DNA of 64,000 nt from Thalassospira marina (GTDB taxonomy: Bacteria > Pseudomonadota > Alphaproteobacteria > Rhodospirillales > Thalassospiraceae). The notes under the pieces were generated by a model, which was not told the DNA's origin, made no database searches, and worked only from the letters and a program-made list of their open reading frames with translations. The position numbers and the translations under genes were made by a program. Below, piece by piece: positions 18,592 through 26,953 of this stretch. The stretch's first letter is position 1; each line of letters starts with the position of its first letter. The stretch lies in the NCBI RefSeq assembly GCF_002844375.1, contig NZ_CP024199.1, positions 3,884,001 through 3,948,000 on the forward strand, given 5' to 3'.

Positions 18592-19719
18592 TTATTGAAA
18601 GGGATTGCCAAAAAGGGCTGGCAGGAGCTGCTGGGTGAAGGGCGGCACATCATTAAGCGGGCGCCCATTGGTTAAAAAAACCACGCCAGTCTTTTGTTCA
18701 GGAAACCACGAGATTTCGGAACTATAGCCAAAATAGGTGCCATCATGGCCCCAAACCGGGCCCCAATCGCTTTCACCGACCATCACACCATAACCATAGG
18801 CACCATTACCAGCAAAGCGGGTATCGGTTGTCATGCGCTCAATGGCTTTTGGCCCCAAAAGCGCGCCATTCGCAAACAGCCCGCGCAGAAATGCCAGCAT
18901 GTCACGCGCACTGGAAACCACACCGCCATCGGCAAGGTGATCGCCCACATCAAAGCCGGTAACGTCCTCGAGGTTGCCATCTCCGTCGCCATCGTCATAG
19001 CCGCGTGCAATGGCGTCATCGCGCGGGAAGCTGCCAAAACTGGTGGCATCCATTTCAAGTGGCGCAAAAATGCGTTTTTCAAAAACATCCTCGATCGCGG
19101 CCTGCTCAACCTGTTCGATGATATAGCCCAACATGATATAATTGCTGTTGGAATTGGCATATTCACTGCCGGGCGAAAAAACCGCATCACGGTCGGCGAT
19201 CAGAGGCAGAAGCTCTGCATTGCGCCAGCCATGCTGGGGTTCGCGGCCAACCAGCTCAAAGAAGAAATCGCCATCCAGATAATCGGGAATGCCCGAACTG
19301 TTATGCAGCAGATCGGTTATGGTGGCGGTTTTGGCATTGGCAATAGACTGGGCATATTCAGGCGAAAGCCAGCGCGCTGGATGGTCCGAAAGCTTAAGGC
19401 GCTGCTCGGAAGCCAGTTGCAGGATCACAACCGACGTCATCATTTTGGTGAGCGACCCGATATAAAACCGTTCCGCGCCGCGCATTTTACGATTGGGCTT
19501 GGCACTGGAAAGGCCCGCTGCGGCAAACCGGCTACTGCCATCGGCATAAGTGATGCCAACCACCGCACCAGGCAAACCAGCCTGCTGCACATAGGCCTGC
19601 AAAAATGTTTGCAGCGGATCACCCGGGGTGGTTTTGGTTTGGGCAAAGGCGGGTACGAAAAATCCGCAAACGAAGAAAAGGAATAAAGGCAACAGCAGGG
19701 CAACGCCCCCTGCCCGCAT
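18592..19719 (-). CDS. Exported serine hydrolase, beta-lactamase/class C-like family
   Basis: A 375-residue secreted protein with a signal peptide (long LLLPLFLFFVCGFF core, ending AFAQ). The catalytic SxxK is in YIGSLTKMMTS, the YxN tyrosine motif in YANSNSNYIML, and a late WGHDGTYFGYSSEISW segment stands where the KTG/HxG motif occurs. Family members are DD-peptidases, esterases or beta-lactamase-like hydrolases; substrate cannot be assigned. A GTG at 19749 with GGGGGA upstream is an alternative start giving 385 residues. No operon partner. Confidence 0.88.
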   Translation of the reverse strand: MRAGGVALLLPLFLFFVCGFFVPAFAQTKTTPGDPLQTFLQAYVQQAGLPGAVVGITYADGSSRFAAAGLSSAKPNRKMRGAERFYIGSLTKMMTSVVILQLASEQRLKLSDHPARWLSPEYAQSIANAKTATITDLLHNSSGIPDYLDGDFFFELVGREPQHGWRNAELLPLIADRDAVFSPGSEYANSNSNYIMLGYIIEQVEQAAIEDVFEKRIFAPLEMDATSFGSFPRDDAIARGYDDGDGDGNLEDVTGFDVGDHLADGGVVSSARDMLAFLRGLFANGALLGPKAIERMTTDTRFAGNGAYGYGVMVGESDWGPVWGHDGTYFGYSSEISWFPEQKTGVVFLTNGRPLNDVPPFTQQLLPALFGNPFQ

Positions 19720-19870
19720 TTTCACCTGTCGGCATGCACGCTCACGCACCGTTTCTGTCCCCCGACTGAATTAACAGCCCTATCACTATGGACAGCATTT
19801 GCCTGCAATCAAAGAAAAACACAACGACAATCCGATATTGCCGCTGTGACATACAACCGGTTTGGGAAAA

Positions 19871-20227
19871 TTATTCGTGCCAGACGCGCTTGATATCGGC
19901 GATACGCCGCTCCAACGCGGCCAAAAGATCGGTCGTAAGAACACTGACCGGGGCTTCGCCGGTTTCATCAAAGGCGGGTTCGATCACGCAGTTTACCGGA
20001 CCAACAGACACGCCATAGGCATTCATGATGATCTCATTGTCATCCGAGTCATCATCATCCAGCCCGGCCTGCCCCAGAATGCAGTTTCGCACGGCCTCGG
20101 CTTTTTCAAGCGACTGCTGAATATCCAGCACCAGAAATGCCGTAATGCGGGCATGGCCAACATCGCTGGCATCACGCCCCGGCCAGTCCGGCACGGCGGC
20201 ATAGGGACCACCCAATGACTCCCCCAT
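19871..20227 (-). CDS. Hypothetical 118-residue acidic protein
   Basis: A soluble, acidic protein of 118 residues with no signal or membrane segment. An Asp-rich patch (DDDDSDDNE, about residues 57-65) lies in the middle. The start has an excellent ribosome site (AGGAGGAGGTAATA before ATG), which makes it a real gene. I do not recognise a family. It stands alone between the serine hydrolase and the EndoU cluster. Confidence 0.65.
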   Translation of the reverse strand: MGESLGGPYAAVPDWPGRDASDVGHARITAFLVLDIQQSLEKAEAVRNCILGQAGLDDDDSDDNEIIMNAYGVSVGPVNCVIEPAFDETGEAPVSVLTTDLLAALERRIADIKRVWHE

Positions 20228-20487
20228 TATTACCTCCTCCTAAGGCAACCAATGCTTGAGTAGTTTAATGTTGGAATCGTTAAAAAAACAGCACAAACCC
20301 TATCCGTAGCGCTAATAAACCGCTGGACAGGGCTATACCTTTATCGGCCACTTCTGGCAGATTCGGCCGACATGAAGGCTTTTTGACACCGGGATTTTAA
20401 GGTTGCGTTTTTGCGTTACCCAAAGTTGAATAAACTGAAAGGTTTGAGTGCCAATACCGCTTTTATATATCCACTCAAATGCCTGAT

Positions 20488-20880
20488 CTATAGAGCAGGG
20501 TCGTTAAGCCGCTCCGTTACACGTTCAAGCAACTGCCTCTTTTTCGGGCCGGAGCCATAAACCAGACCCAGTTTGTCGGCGAAGGCTTCCACCAAAACGG
20601 AGCCCGGTTCTTCCAGTGCAGACGCGCAAGGGGCACAGCCCTGATAGAGGACAACAAAATCATCCTTGCCAAGCGCCCGAGACAAACCGCCTTTGAGCAG
20701 CTTTTTTACAAATGCCTGGACCGTAAGCTCGCCATTTTTTCCAATGCGAATGAAATGATAAAAGTTCGGGATACCGTCGTTTGTAACCTGTGCTGCAACA
20801 GCCCCCACTCTGTCCTGACATGCTTGGGCATCATTGTTGGTGGCTGGCGAGAGCAATACCGGCAAAAGACCGATTATCAT
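20488..20880 (-). CDS. Small exported protein downstream of EndoU-like gene, possible immunity factor
   Basis: A 130-residue protein with a short hydrophobic N-terminus (MIIGLLPVLLSPA) that looks like a signal peptide and a YQGCAPC CxxC pair. Its ATG overlaps the EndoU-like gene stop by four bases (ATGA at 20877-20880), so translation is coupled. A small gene overlapping a nuclease gene is the typical place for an immunity protein, but I recognise no immunity family, and the name is a positional inference. It could instead be a disulfide-bonded accessory protein. Confidence 0.6.
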   Translation of the reverse strand: MIIGLLPVLLSPATNNDAQACQDRVGAVAAQVTNDGIPNFYHFIRIGKNGELTVQAFVKKLLKGGLSRALGKDDFVVLYQGCAPCASALEEPGSVLVEAFADKLGLVYGSGPKKRQLLERVTERLNDPAL

Positions 20881-21530
20881 TGCCCGTCATTCAGAGGAAA
20901 GGCCGTATTGATGCGGCCATTATGGGTGGCATAGGCAATCGTGAAACGGGCTGAAGGGTCATTGCCAATGCAATATTGGCTATCAGCCGGCGCATCCACA
21001 TTACCCTTCGCCCCCGGCCGATTTGGCCCGCACTGCGCCCAGCCTGGCGCCCCTACCGGGCAGGCGGGTGCGCGATGATCATTTGCATAAAGGATGGAAG
21101 CGATGATCTGGCTTTGGCTGCATGTATCAGGGAACATGGTGGAAAATTTTGACGGGTTCACCGGCTGGTCATCACCATTGCGGTCCATATCCCAATAAAC
21201 CGTGGCGTCATAAATGCCATTGGCATTTTCCGAGCCCGGCACGATGGCAACATTGGCAATGCTTGCCGGGGTCAAACCATGGGGACGCGCATGAAAGCCT
21301 GTAAAACGGTTTTTGCGGTTTAACTCGCCACAAAAAATATGTTCCAGATTAACCGGCACATCCGCGTTGCCATGCCCCTGCCCGGGGCAGGTAATGGCGG
21401 CAGGGTTTGCCATTGTCTGTTTGTCCGCAGCAGTGACATCTTCATAACGACCAAACAGCTTGAACGCTACAGACACAACAATAAGCAGCAACAGCAAAAA
21501 AGATCGACGCGACGCCATCAACTTTAACAT
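20877..21530 (-). CDS. EndoU-type nuclease domain protein, exported
   Basis: A protein with an N-terminal hydrophobic segment (SFLLLLLIVVSVAFKLF) and a bacterial EndoU-like domain. Expected catalytic features are present: the first His in NLEHIFCGEL, the second His in RFTGFHARPHG, and a Lys in NPSKFSTMFPD, followed by the SQSQIIASILYAN helix and the terminal NGRINTAFPL segment. Six cysteines in the exported part suggest disulfides. Bac_EndoU domains occur in contact-dependent and polymorphic toxins as RNases. I start at the ATG at 21530 with AGAGGA upstream; a TTG at 21605 would give 242 residues. Domain call is by eye and uncertain. Confidence 0.65.
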   Translation of the reverse strand: MLKLMASRRSFLLLLLIVVSVAFKLFGRYEDVTAADKQTMANPAAITCPGQGHGNADVPVNLEHIFCGELNRKNRFTGFHARPHGLTPASIANVAIVPGSENANGIYDATVYWDMDRNGDDQPVNPSKFSTMFPDTCSQSQIIASILYANDHRAPACPVGAPGWAQCGPNRPGAKGNVDAPADSQYCIGNDPSARFTIAYATHNGRINTAFPLNDGQ

Positions 21531-21629
21531 GCCGTGGATCATCCTCTGTCGCGGCCTCAAAGAAGCCCGGCCTTTGCCTCTGCCTTTATCTGTCAGCCTG
21601 CCCAACCGACCAATCAGTTTCCCCCGGCC

Positions 21630-23006
21630 CTATAGCTGGGAAAATTCCAGCCCGATCCGCAGCGCCAATACGCTGGCAGGTTCAAAGCGCATGGGTTCGC
21701 CACCCAGCTTGCCGCCATGCCATTGCGCCTTGGTCAGCACAAACGCGCCTAACGGCAGATCATGGCTGGTTTTGAAATTAACCAGGGCGCGGACTTCCTT
21801 GGGTTTGCGAATGGCATCATCGCGCCACATGCAATGATAGGCAAATAATGGCGTGCCACTGCGCCGGTCCAGAAACACAAATGGCACTTCGTAATGCCCC
21901 CAACGGGCATAAAACAGACTTTCCATCCCGGTGCTGGACGCCAGAAACTGCGTTTGAATGGCGGTTTCTACCAGCCGTGTCACGGTATCTTCGCCTTCGG
22001 CGCGCCCGCCAATCAATCCGCTGCGCAGGCCGGGATGGATCAGATGCACCTTGAAGGCCACAGCACGCTGAAACGGCTTGGCATCCTGATCGACACGTTC
22101 CAGGCGGCGCACCAGCCAGGCACTTTCCAGATATTCAAGATAGCGGCGCAGGGTATTTTTCGCGAGGTCCAACTCGCGCGCGAGCGTTTCAATCGAAAAT
22201 TCAGCCCCGGTATTATAAGCCAGCAATACAAACAGGCGATGCAGGTCCGACGGGCTTGAAATGCCATGCAAACCGGGTAGATCTGAATGAAGAGAGCGAT
22301 GAATGGCACCTGCTTCGCCGTCGCGGTCATGAAAACCGCCTTCATTGATGTAATCTTCAAACAGGGCATTCAGCTCGGTCAGGCCGGGCGGGATATCCGT
22401 TGTAAAACGGGTGACATTGGGAGATTCCGGCAAAACATCCGACGGTTTTATGCCGCGCTGCCCCAAATATTCGGCAAAGCTGAAAGGTGGCAGGAAAAGC
22501 GTTGTCAGATGGGCGCGGTTTTCAGCTGACGGTGCCAGCGCACTGACAGCAACAACCCGCAACATCGGATCGGATTTAAGCAGCCGGGCAATCTGGCTTT
22601 CCCAGTCGCGCTGATAGGAAACTTCATCAATGAACAGCCACAGGGGATGGTCGGCCGAAATACCGCGTGATGCCCGCAACAGCCGGGGCAACCGCGAAAT
22701 ATCCAGTTCCAGAAACAGCGGATGTTCCAGCGACACATAACAGACATGGCGGCGCGGTGTATCACCATCCAGCAATTGCGAAACCGCCTGGCGCAACATC
22801 ACGGTTTTGCCAACACCACGCGGCCCCGTCAGAAGGACGGCCTTGCTGCCATCACCGCGCTCAATCGCATTCCAGAACCGCTTGAAAAAGGCCCGAACCG
22901 GCAGGTTATGCACCACTTCATCGGTGATCCCCTCCCACCAAGGATTATCAAGCATCAAACGACGCAAAAAATCCGGTTCGCCGGGATGTTCAACCAAAGC
23001 CGCCAT
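21630..23006 (-). CDS. AAA_14/DUF4143-type ATPase
   Basis: A 458-residue P-loop ATPase of the AAA_14 plus DUF4143 architecture. Walker A is VLLTGPRGVGKTVMLRQ (about residues 58-74), Walker B LWLFIDEVSYQRDWE, and a winged-helix segment ETLARELDLAKNTLRRYLEYLESAWLVRRL precedes the C-terminal DUF4143 domain, which resembles a restriction-endonuclease-like fold in many members. The molecular function of the family is unclear. I prefer the ATG at 23006 with GGGGG six bases upstream; an ATG at 23069 lacks a ribosome site. It lies upstream of the EndoU gene on the same strand, and the two could be cotranscribed. Confidence 0.8.
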   Translation of the reverse strand: MAALVEHPGEPDFLRRLMLDNPWWEGITDEVVHNLPVRAFFKRFWNAIERGDGSKAVLLTGPRGVGKTVMLRQAVSQLLDGDTPRRHVCYVSLEHPLFLELDISRLPRLLRASRGISADHPLWLFIDEVSYQRDWESQIARLLKSDPMLRVVAVSALAPSAENRAHLTTLFLPPFSFAEYLGQRGIKPSDVLPESPNVTRFTTDIPPGLTELNALFEDYINEGGFHDRDGEAGAIHRSLHSDLPGLHGISSPSDLHRLFVLLAYNTGAEFSIETLARELDLAKNTLRRYLEYLESAWLVRRLERVDQDAKPFQRAVAFKVHLIHPGLRSGLIGGRAEGEDTVTRLVETAIQTQFLASSTGMESLFYARWGHYEVPFVFLDRRSGTPLFAYHCMWRDDAIRKPKEVRALVNFKTSHDLPLGAFVLTKAQWHGGKLGGEPMRFEPASVLALRIGLEFSQL

Positions 23007-23274
23007 AAACCGCCCCCACAGTTCGTCGATCAATGTGATGCGCTGCCCAAATAACACCAGCAACAACATCCAAATTAGGATCAGTCATAAACCTTATTCG
23101 ATGATTTTTTAAGAAATACTTGATTAGTGGCGAGTCTTTTATGCGCAACCGGGAACAGTACACAGACCAAAAGCCTGATCTTTACTGGCAAAATCGGTCG
23201 TCCTGCCAGCCTGCACATTATTGCTTTGCCCGTATCGCCACGTGCCACCTGCCACGCGCCGTTACCTCGCACCC

Positions 23275-23315
23275 AAACACAAAAACGGATCGCCTGCCAA
23301 ATGACAGGCGATCCG
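23275..23315 (-). terminator. Strong intrinsic terminator
   Basis: Read on the minus strand, a perfect 11-bp stem (23315-23305 with 23296-23286) is followed by TTTTTGTG. The nearest upstream minus-strand gene is pspC, more than 300 bases away, so the terminator implies either a long psp 3' end or a separate RNA transcript. Confidence 0.85.
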
Positions 23316-23625
23316 CCGGGCCGTTCTGCGTTGCGGGGGTCTTGGGGAAGACACGAGGGAGACTGACCCGATCACGGGTGCGGTTGCAGAACAGCCCTTA
23401 TCATACTGGCCAGGCGGGCGGGGGAAGCATGCCAGCCAGCATGAATTCGATTATCGGCACAATTAAAGGGAAATTCCTGTGCGGTTTGAGCAAAACCCTG
23501 GGGATAGACACCCACAATGACCCGGTTCAGCGCGGCAATGTTACACGATAAGTGCCACCCCATAACAGGGCACTGGAGAACCTACAGGCCGGTTGGGAAC
23601 TGTCGTGACCAGAGTGATCACGACA
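23286..23625 (-). ncRNA. Candidate structured small RNA region, unidentified
   Basis: About 320 bases after pspC carry no convincing ORF, yet contain several hairpins on the minus strand: CTGTCGTGA with TCACGACAG (23626-23600), AGTGCC with GGCACT (near 23550-23573) and CATGC with GCATG (near 23440). They end in a strong terminator. A terminator this far from the last gene suggests a separate transcript. No Rfam family was recognised and no clear promoter is identified, so the transcript and its ends are inference. Confidence 0.3.
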
Positions 23626-23633
23626 GGTTGGCA

Positions 23634-24260
23634 TCAATCCTTTTTGGCAGTCGGTTTTGTGCTGGCGTCATCGCCTGCGTCATTTCCTTCTGCCGTATCT
23701 GAGGGTTTGGCACCCTCTTCCCTGCGCATCCGTTCAAGTTCGGATGAAAGGTTGTAATCGCCGGAGGCAACATAGCCTTCCATGTTTCCGGTGCGCCGTT
23801 CAAGGTCATCAAAACGTTCGCGCAGTTCTTCCATCCAGGGTTCTTCGTAATCGACACCGAAGGTCGGGTTTTCAACCTGTTCGGATGCGGCCTCACGCGG
23901 GGTGGTGCGGCTATCAGTTGCCGAAGACGCATTATGACGACCGCGCCCCATAAACGAGAACCATTCCGGGCGATGGATGAACGACCATGCCACCAGGAAA
24001 AGGAAGACACCGACCGGGAAGCTGAAAATCAGCGTTGCGATCCAGGCAATCAGTACACCCTTGCGCGGAATACCGAATTTTTCGGCAACACCGGTAATGG
24101 TGCTTTTGATCGGCCCACCCCGATGCGGGCCATTACGGTGCCCGCATCCCCGGTGATGCTGGTTGCGGCCTTCGCCGCGATGAAACCGGCATCCGCGATC
24201 ACGGGATTGATGATGCCTGTTGTAAAATCGTGCACCGGCAGCAGCTTGCTCGGCAGTCAT
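23634..24260 (-). CDS. pspC: PspC-like envelope stress protein
   Basis: A 208-residue protein. The PspC-type core KSTITGVAEKFGIPRKGVLIAW and one membrane segment (about IATLIFSFPVGVFLFLVAWSF) sit in the middle. The N-terminus (about residues 10-50) is unusually rich in His, Arg and Gly. A charged tail with a coiled-coil-like EELRERFDDLERRTGNMEGYV stretch follows. I take the ATG at 24260, which overlaps the pspB stop (ATGA) and has GGAGGA seven bases upstream. The gene is last in a pspABC operon and likely senses or transmits membrane stress. The assignment rests on context and a short core. Confidence 0.75.
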   Translation of the reverse strand: MTAEQAAAGARFYNRHHQSRDRGCRFHRGEGRNQHHRGCGHRNGPHRGGPIKSTITGVAEKFGIPRKGVLIAWIATLIFSFPVGVFLFLVAWSFIHRPEWFSFMGRGRHNASSATDSRTTPREAASEQVENPTFGVDYEEPWMEELRERFDDLERRTGNMEGYVASGDYNLSSELERMRREEGAKPSDTAEGNDAGDDASTKPTAKKD

Positions 24261-24505
24261 ATCCTGTTCCTCCATTCGGCAACCTCTGCATCCAGAAGAC
24301 TTTCCAGCGTCGCTATGCGGCCTTCAAGGCGCTCGGCCCTCTGTTTAAGACGGGCCAGAGCCTCTTTGTGTTCCTGGCTTTCCGCGGACGGGATATTCTG
24401 CTTTTCGGCTTTCATACGTTTCCAGACGGTAATGTAATGAAAGATTACCCAGAATGGCCCGACAACGGAAATAAACACAATCAGTGGAACGGCAATAACC
24501 CACAT
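24257..24505 (-). CDS. pspB: PspB envelope stress protein
   Basis: An 82-residue protein with an N-terminal membrane helix (VIAVPLIVFISVVGPFWVIFHYI) and a charged helical tail with heptad-like ARLKQRAERLEGRIATLESLL. Size, topology and position between pspA and pspC match PspB, which with PspC senses inner-membrane stress and relieves inhibition of PspF. The tail is more coiled-coil than membrane-embedded, as in known PspB. Confidence 0.9.
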   Translation of the reverse strand: MWVIAVPLIVFISVVGPFWVIFHYITVWKRMKAEKQNIPSAESQEHKEALARLKQRAERLEGRIATLESLLDAEVAEWRNRI

Positions 24506-24593
24506 AAGCGCCCCTTCACCTTTTTCAGGGTTCAGTCATGCCACAAGCGGCCATGACCGGAAGCCGCGGACACGGATGCGCCCGCACACTGAA

Positions 24594-25259
24594 TTAGTTG
24601 TCTTTATTGACCCGTTCTTTCAATGCCTTCAGGTCATCTTCGATACCCAGCTCGGCTTCAAGGTCGCCAAACTGTTCGTCCAGCGTCTTGGCCCGGCCCA
24701 TGTCATAGGATTCCGCACTGGCTTCCAGTTCATCAATGCGACGTTCCATCGCCTCATAGCGCAGCAGGGCATCGTCGATCTGGCTATTATGCAGTTTTTC
24801 ACGCATCTTGACGCGCTTTTCTGCCGTTTTCATGCGAATTTCCACCGCACGCTGTTTGCCTTTGGCTTCGTTCAGTTTGTTGTGCAGCTTGTTCATGTCT
24901 TCATCAAACTTGCCCAGCGTTTCCTCGATCACTTCAAGTTCACGCTCCAGCACAACGGCCTGCTCAGCCAGGCGGCGGCGCGCCATCAGCGCCCCCTTGG
25001 CCAGGTCATCACGCCCCTTGGAAACGGCGAATTCCGCCTTTTCTTCCCATTCGATCTGGCCGTCATGCAGCTTTTTCAGCTTGCGTTCGACTTCCTTTTT
25101 GTCGGCAATCGCCTTAACAGCGGCAGAACGCACCTCGACCAGGGTATCTTCCATTTCCTGAATCATCAGGCGGACCATTTTTTCCGGATCTTCGGCACGA
25201 TCCAGAAGCGAGTTGATATTGGCATTAACGATATCGGACAAACGCGAAAACACGCCCAT
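24594..25259 (-). CDS. pspA: PspA phage shock protein
   Basis: A 221-residue, almost wholly helical protein: FSRLSDIVNANINSLLDRAEDPEKMVRLMIQEMEDTL at the N-terminus is the PspA/IM30 signature, followed by long coiled-coil repeats. PspA binds stressed inner membrane and, when unbound, inhibits the sigma-54 activator PspF. It is the first gene of pspABC, divergent from pspF, and has a sigma-54 promoter 44 to 62 bases upstream of its start. Confidence 0.96.
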   Translation of the reverse strand: MGVFSRLSDIVNANINSLLDRAEDPEKMVRLMIQEMEDTLVEVRSAAVKAIADKKEVERKLKKLHDGQIEWEEKAEFAVSKGRDDLAKGALMARRRLAEQAVVLERELEVIEETLGKFDEDMNKLHNKLNEAKGKQRAVEIRMKTAEKRVKMREKLHNSQIDDALLRYEAMERRIDELEASAESYDMGRAKTLDEQFGDLEAELGIEDDLKALKERVNKDN

Positions 25260-25302
25260 TGCTCGATCTCCTGTTGGGGGATGTAAACACTTCTGCCCTT
25301 GT

Positions 25303-25321
25303 ATTGCAGGAGGCGTGCCAG
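25303..25321 (-). promoter_or_regulatory. Sigma-54 promoter of pspABC
   Basis: On the minus strand CTGGCACGCCTCCTGCAAT contains the -24 GG and -12 GC elements separated by exactly 10 bases, the spacing required by sigma-54. It is upstream of pspA and next to the divergent pspF activator gene, which strongly supports the call. Confidence 0.85.
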
Positions 25322-25423
25322 TTTTATGTTTTATTTAAAATCAAACACTTATCAAAAACCATCATCCTGAAATTCTAATTTAACGCGACATTTATTGCGA
25401 TTTTCGATAACGTTTTTCGCGAA

Positions 25424-26449
25424 ATGGATACATCACAAACCATATTGGGCGAAGACCCCCGATTTTTGGCAGCGCTGGAGCATGTTTCGCGCCTTGCGCC
25501 CATAAATCGCCCCTGCCTGGTGATTGGCGAACGTGGATCGGGCAAGGAACTGATCGCGGCACGTTTGCATTACCTTTCCACCCGCTGGGGCGGACCGCTG
25601 GTAAAGGTCAATTGCGCCGCCCTTAGCGAAACCCTGCTTGATACCGAGCTTTTCGGGCACGAGGCCGGGGCCTTTACCGGCGCGCAAAAACGCCATGTCG
25701 GCCGGTTTGAACGCGCGCATGGCGGCACCATCATTTTGGATGAAATCGCAACGGCCAGCCAGATGGTGCAGGAAAAACTGCTGCGCGTGGTTGAATATGG
25801 CGAGATCGAACGGGTGGGCGGCAGCGAGGTTATCGAGGTTGATGTACGCGTCATTGGCGTCACCAACGAAAATCTTAAACAGCTTGCCGCACAGGGAAAA
25901 TTCCGCGCCGACCTTTTGGACCGTCTGGCCTTTGACGTGATCGCCGTGCCGCCCCTTCGCGAACGCCCGGACGATATATTGCCCCTGGCCGAACAGTTTG
26001 CCCTGCAAATGACCAAACGTTTGTCGCGGCAAGTTTTTGCAGGATTTGATAATCACGCCACACAGCAATTGCAAAATCACGACTGGCCGGGCAATGTGCG
26101 TGAATTGCGCAATGCGGTTGAACGCAGCCTTTATCTAAGCGAAGACCCCGACGCCCCCGTTTCCCATATCGTACTGGACCCGTTTGCCGGGATATGGAGC
26201 GAAACACAAACCAGCGTCGACACAAACTGTAACGCCACCAAAGACACAGCGCCCCCGGAGCCACCGCAACCTGATCAAGGTGGCAGCATCGATTTTCGTA
26301 AAGCCACACGGGATTACGAAATAAGGCTGCTGAAACAGGCCTTGCGCGATTGTCATGATAACCAGACGGAAGCCGCCCGGGTGCTTGGCCTGAATTATCA
26401 TCAGCTTCGCCGGCTTCTTGAAAAATACGACCTGCTGCCAGCGCGTTAG
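25424..26449 (+). CDS. pspF: PspF sigma-54-dependent activator
   Basis: A 341-residue AAA+ enhancer-binding protein without an N-terminal receiver domain, as in PspF. Walker A is GERGSGKE (residues 35-42), the sigma-54 contact loop GAFTGA near residue 85, Walker B GGTIILDE, and arginine-finger region near FRADLLDRL. The C-terminal helix-turn-helix is QTEAARVLGLNYHQLRRLLEKY. It is divergent from pspABC and should activate their sigma-54 promoter under envelope stress, with PspA as its inhibitor. Confidence 0.95.
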   Translation: MDTSQTILGEDPRFLAALEHVSRLAPINRPCLVIGERGSGKELIAARLHYLSTRWGGPLVKVNCAALSETLLDTELFGHEAGAFTGAQKRHVGRFERAHGGTIILDEIATASQMVQEKLLRVVEYGEIERVGGSEVIEVDVRVIGVTNENLKQLAAQGKFRADLLDRLAFDVIAVPPLRERPDDILPLAEQFALQMTKRLSRQVFAGFDNHATQQLQNHDWPGNVRELRNAVERSLYLSEDPDAPVSHIVLDPFAGIWSETQTSVDTNCNATKDTAPPEPPQPDQGGSIDFRKATRDYEIRLLKQALRDCHDNQTEAARVLGLNYHQLRRLLEKYDLLPAR

Positions 26450-26455
26450 GGAAAC

Positions 26456-26917
26456 ATGTATCAGCCCCGCACCCCCGGCTATTCCAAAAAGGACACGGTA
26501 AAACGCTGGAACCTGCCTGATCGCGTGTTTTTTGCCTGCGGGGCCTGTCATATTTTGGCGCATGCGTTTTTGGCAAAATTTGATGCCGACGGAACGCGCG
26601 GTTTTTACCCATTATGGTTTAAACCCCTGGCCGGATTTACCGGCAACCACATTGTTGTTGCCGGTCCTGGCTGGTTTTTTGACTATCACGGTTATTGCAG
26701 GCAGAACGTTTACCTGGATCATGTTACACGCCGCGCCCAGCAACGCTGGCCCGGCTGGCAGGCAACACACATAACCCTGCCCCGCGATGTTTTGACCAGC
26801 GAAGAAAAATCGCGCGAGATGGATGGTTTATGGCTTCGCGGCCCGCAACAGTTCCTGCATGATGCCCTGCCACGCGCCAGCGCCTTTTTAACCCGGTTTG
26901 ATCCGCCACCGGCTTAA
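26456..26917 (+). CDS. Hypothetical conserved-looking 153-residue protein
   Basis: A 153-residue soluble protein starting six bases after pspF with AGGGAAAC upstream of its ATG. It holds a VFFACGACHILAHAFL stretch with a C-x-x-C-H (CGACH) pattern, which is probably coincidental since there is no signal peptide for heme export. I do not recognise a family. Its position suggests cotranscription with pspF, but no role in stress is evident. Confidence 0.6.
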   Translation: MYQPRTPGYSKKDTVKRWNLPDRVFFACGACHILAHAFLAKFDADGTRGFYPLWFKPLAGFTGNHIVVAGPGWFFDYHGYCRQNVYLDHVTRRAQQRWPGWQATHITLPRDVLTSEEKSREMDGLWLRGPQQFLHDALPRASAFLTRFDPPPA

Positions 26918-26953
26918 ACGCAGTAATTGCCGCCCCAAAAGCAGGAGCCACAC

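Noticed and set aside
23372..23563. A 63-residue minus-strand ORF in the pspC downstream region
   Set aside because: No ribosome site, unusual composition, and overlaps the hairpin-rich RNA candidate.
26520..26560. CGACH heme-like motif in the 153-residue protein
   Set aside because: The protein has no signal peptide, so heme attachment is unlikely.
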